Positions 63,729 through 64,000 of a stretch of 64,000 nucleotides of DNA are shown here, in pieces (the first letter of the stretch is position 1; every line of letters begins with the position of its first letter). Both the position numbers and the translations under genes were made by a program. The notes below the pieces were generated by a model that was not told the origin of the DNA, ran no database searches, and worked only from the letters and a program-made list of their open reading frames with translations. This DNA comes from Arthrobacter terricola (GTDB lineage: Bacteria; Actinomycetota; Actinomycetes; Actinomycetales; Micrococcaceae), in NCBI RefSeq assembly GCF_004354015.1, contig NZ_SMRU01000006.1, positions 124,001-188,000 of the forward strand. Reading direction: 5' to 3'.

Positions 63729-64000
63729 ATGACGCGCGAGAAGATCACAACAGCCGATGGCGGAACCCTCGAGCTCTTCACGACCGGGAGCGGACTGGCC
63801 CCCGGCGGTTCCGGAGTGGTGGTGGTGCCCGCTTCCATGGTCACGGCCGCGGACTACTCCAGGTTCGCCCAAAAACTCAGCGCAGCCCTTGGCCGGCCTG
63901 TCCACACCTTCAACCGCCGCGGCCGCGGCGAGTCGTCGCCGCAGCCGCAGGACTTCACCCTCGACGTCGACATCCGCGACCTCGCCCAAGTCATGAAACA
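63729..64000 (+). CDS. Alpha/beta hydrolase, paralog 3 of 3 (partial, cut by window end)
   Basis: The first 90 codons of a third paralog. It reads MTREKITTADGGTLELF, VVVVPASMVTA (again no HG motif) and TFNRRGRGESSPQPQDF, clearly related to the two upstream genes. The nucleophile region lies outside the window. It starts 31 bp after the second paralog on the same strand. Confidence 0.78.
   Translation, partial: MTREKITTADGGTLELFTTGSGLAPGGSGVVVVPASMVTAADYSRFAQKLSAALGRPVHTFNRRGRGESSPQPQDFTLDVDIRDLAQVMK

Overview
The window is a contiguous stretch of a high-GC actinobacterial chromosome, most likely Arthrobacter or a close relative in the Micrococcaceae. The pointers are an Lsr2 nucleoid protein, the ClpC - Lsr2 - LysS neighbourhood, RadA and DisA close together, an actinobacterial-type ArgA, frequent GTG starts and very high G+C third positions. 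No phage, integrase, transposase, CRISPR array or rRNA was seen. It reads as core chromosome with catabolic modules and several families of small intergenic repeats. The only RNA gene found is a tRNA-Lys(TTT).

Layout. 0-6 kb: membrane protein with a pore-like loop (partial), GNAT protein, acyltransferase, and an M20 amidohydrolase plus MFS exporter divergent from a double-HTH Lrp-type regulator. 6-12 kb: a 968-residue Orn/Lys/Arg decarboxylase, DUF1304 protein, alpha/beta hydrolase, FadR-type regulator, dodecin, and a frameshifted hypothetical gene. 12-20 kb: a four-gene minus-strand operon (agmatinase family, NCS1 permease, aminobutyraldehyde-type ALDH, VAO-type FAD oxidase) divergent from a PucR regulator. 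19-27 kb: three aldo/keto reductases in a row, a lactonase, MalQ and a PHP-domain protein. 27-33 kb: a complete urease operon ureABCEFGD ending in a NiCoT nickel transporter. 33-42 kb: DedA protein, tRNA-Lys, hypothetical protein, DUF47-PiT phosphate transporter, and pstSCAB with a PHO-box-like repeat in front of pstS. 42-51 kb: FUSC-like protein, radA, Pr6Pr-like membrane protein, prfC, disA and mutY, with two predicted exported or anchored proteins. 51-54 kb: PTS-type dihydroxyacetone kinase dhaKLM, with DhaM fused to HPr. 54-62 kb: argA, S9 peptidase, clpC, lsr2, a 57-residue membrane protein and lysS. 62-64 kb: three paralogous alpha/beta hydrolases, the last cut by the window end.

How the genes may fit together (inference): arginine/ornithine/lysine decarboxylase, agmatinase-family ureohydrolase, aminobutyraldehyde dehydrogenase and urease with its nickel importer could form an arginine/guanidino-compound to GABA route in which the released urea is recovered as ammonia. 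Phosphate uptake is covered twice, by a PiT-type and a Pst-type system. RadA, DisA and MutY form a genome-maintenance cluster.

The most notable non-coding signals are: a palindromic repeat family found between ureE and ureF and again read in frame inside the N-terminus of ureD; four 57-bp tandem repeats downstream of pstB that share a core with the ureD insertion; a dispersed intergenic word (acgcccgctcac) seen in both orientations; a 17-bp perfect inverted repeat resembling a tiny MITE; and a small gene, shorter than usual ORF cut-offs, translationally linked to lysS. No clearly new defence or mobile system was found.
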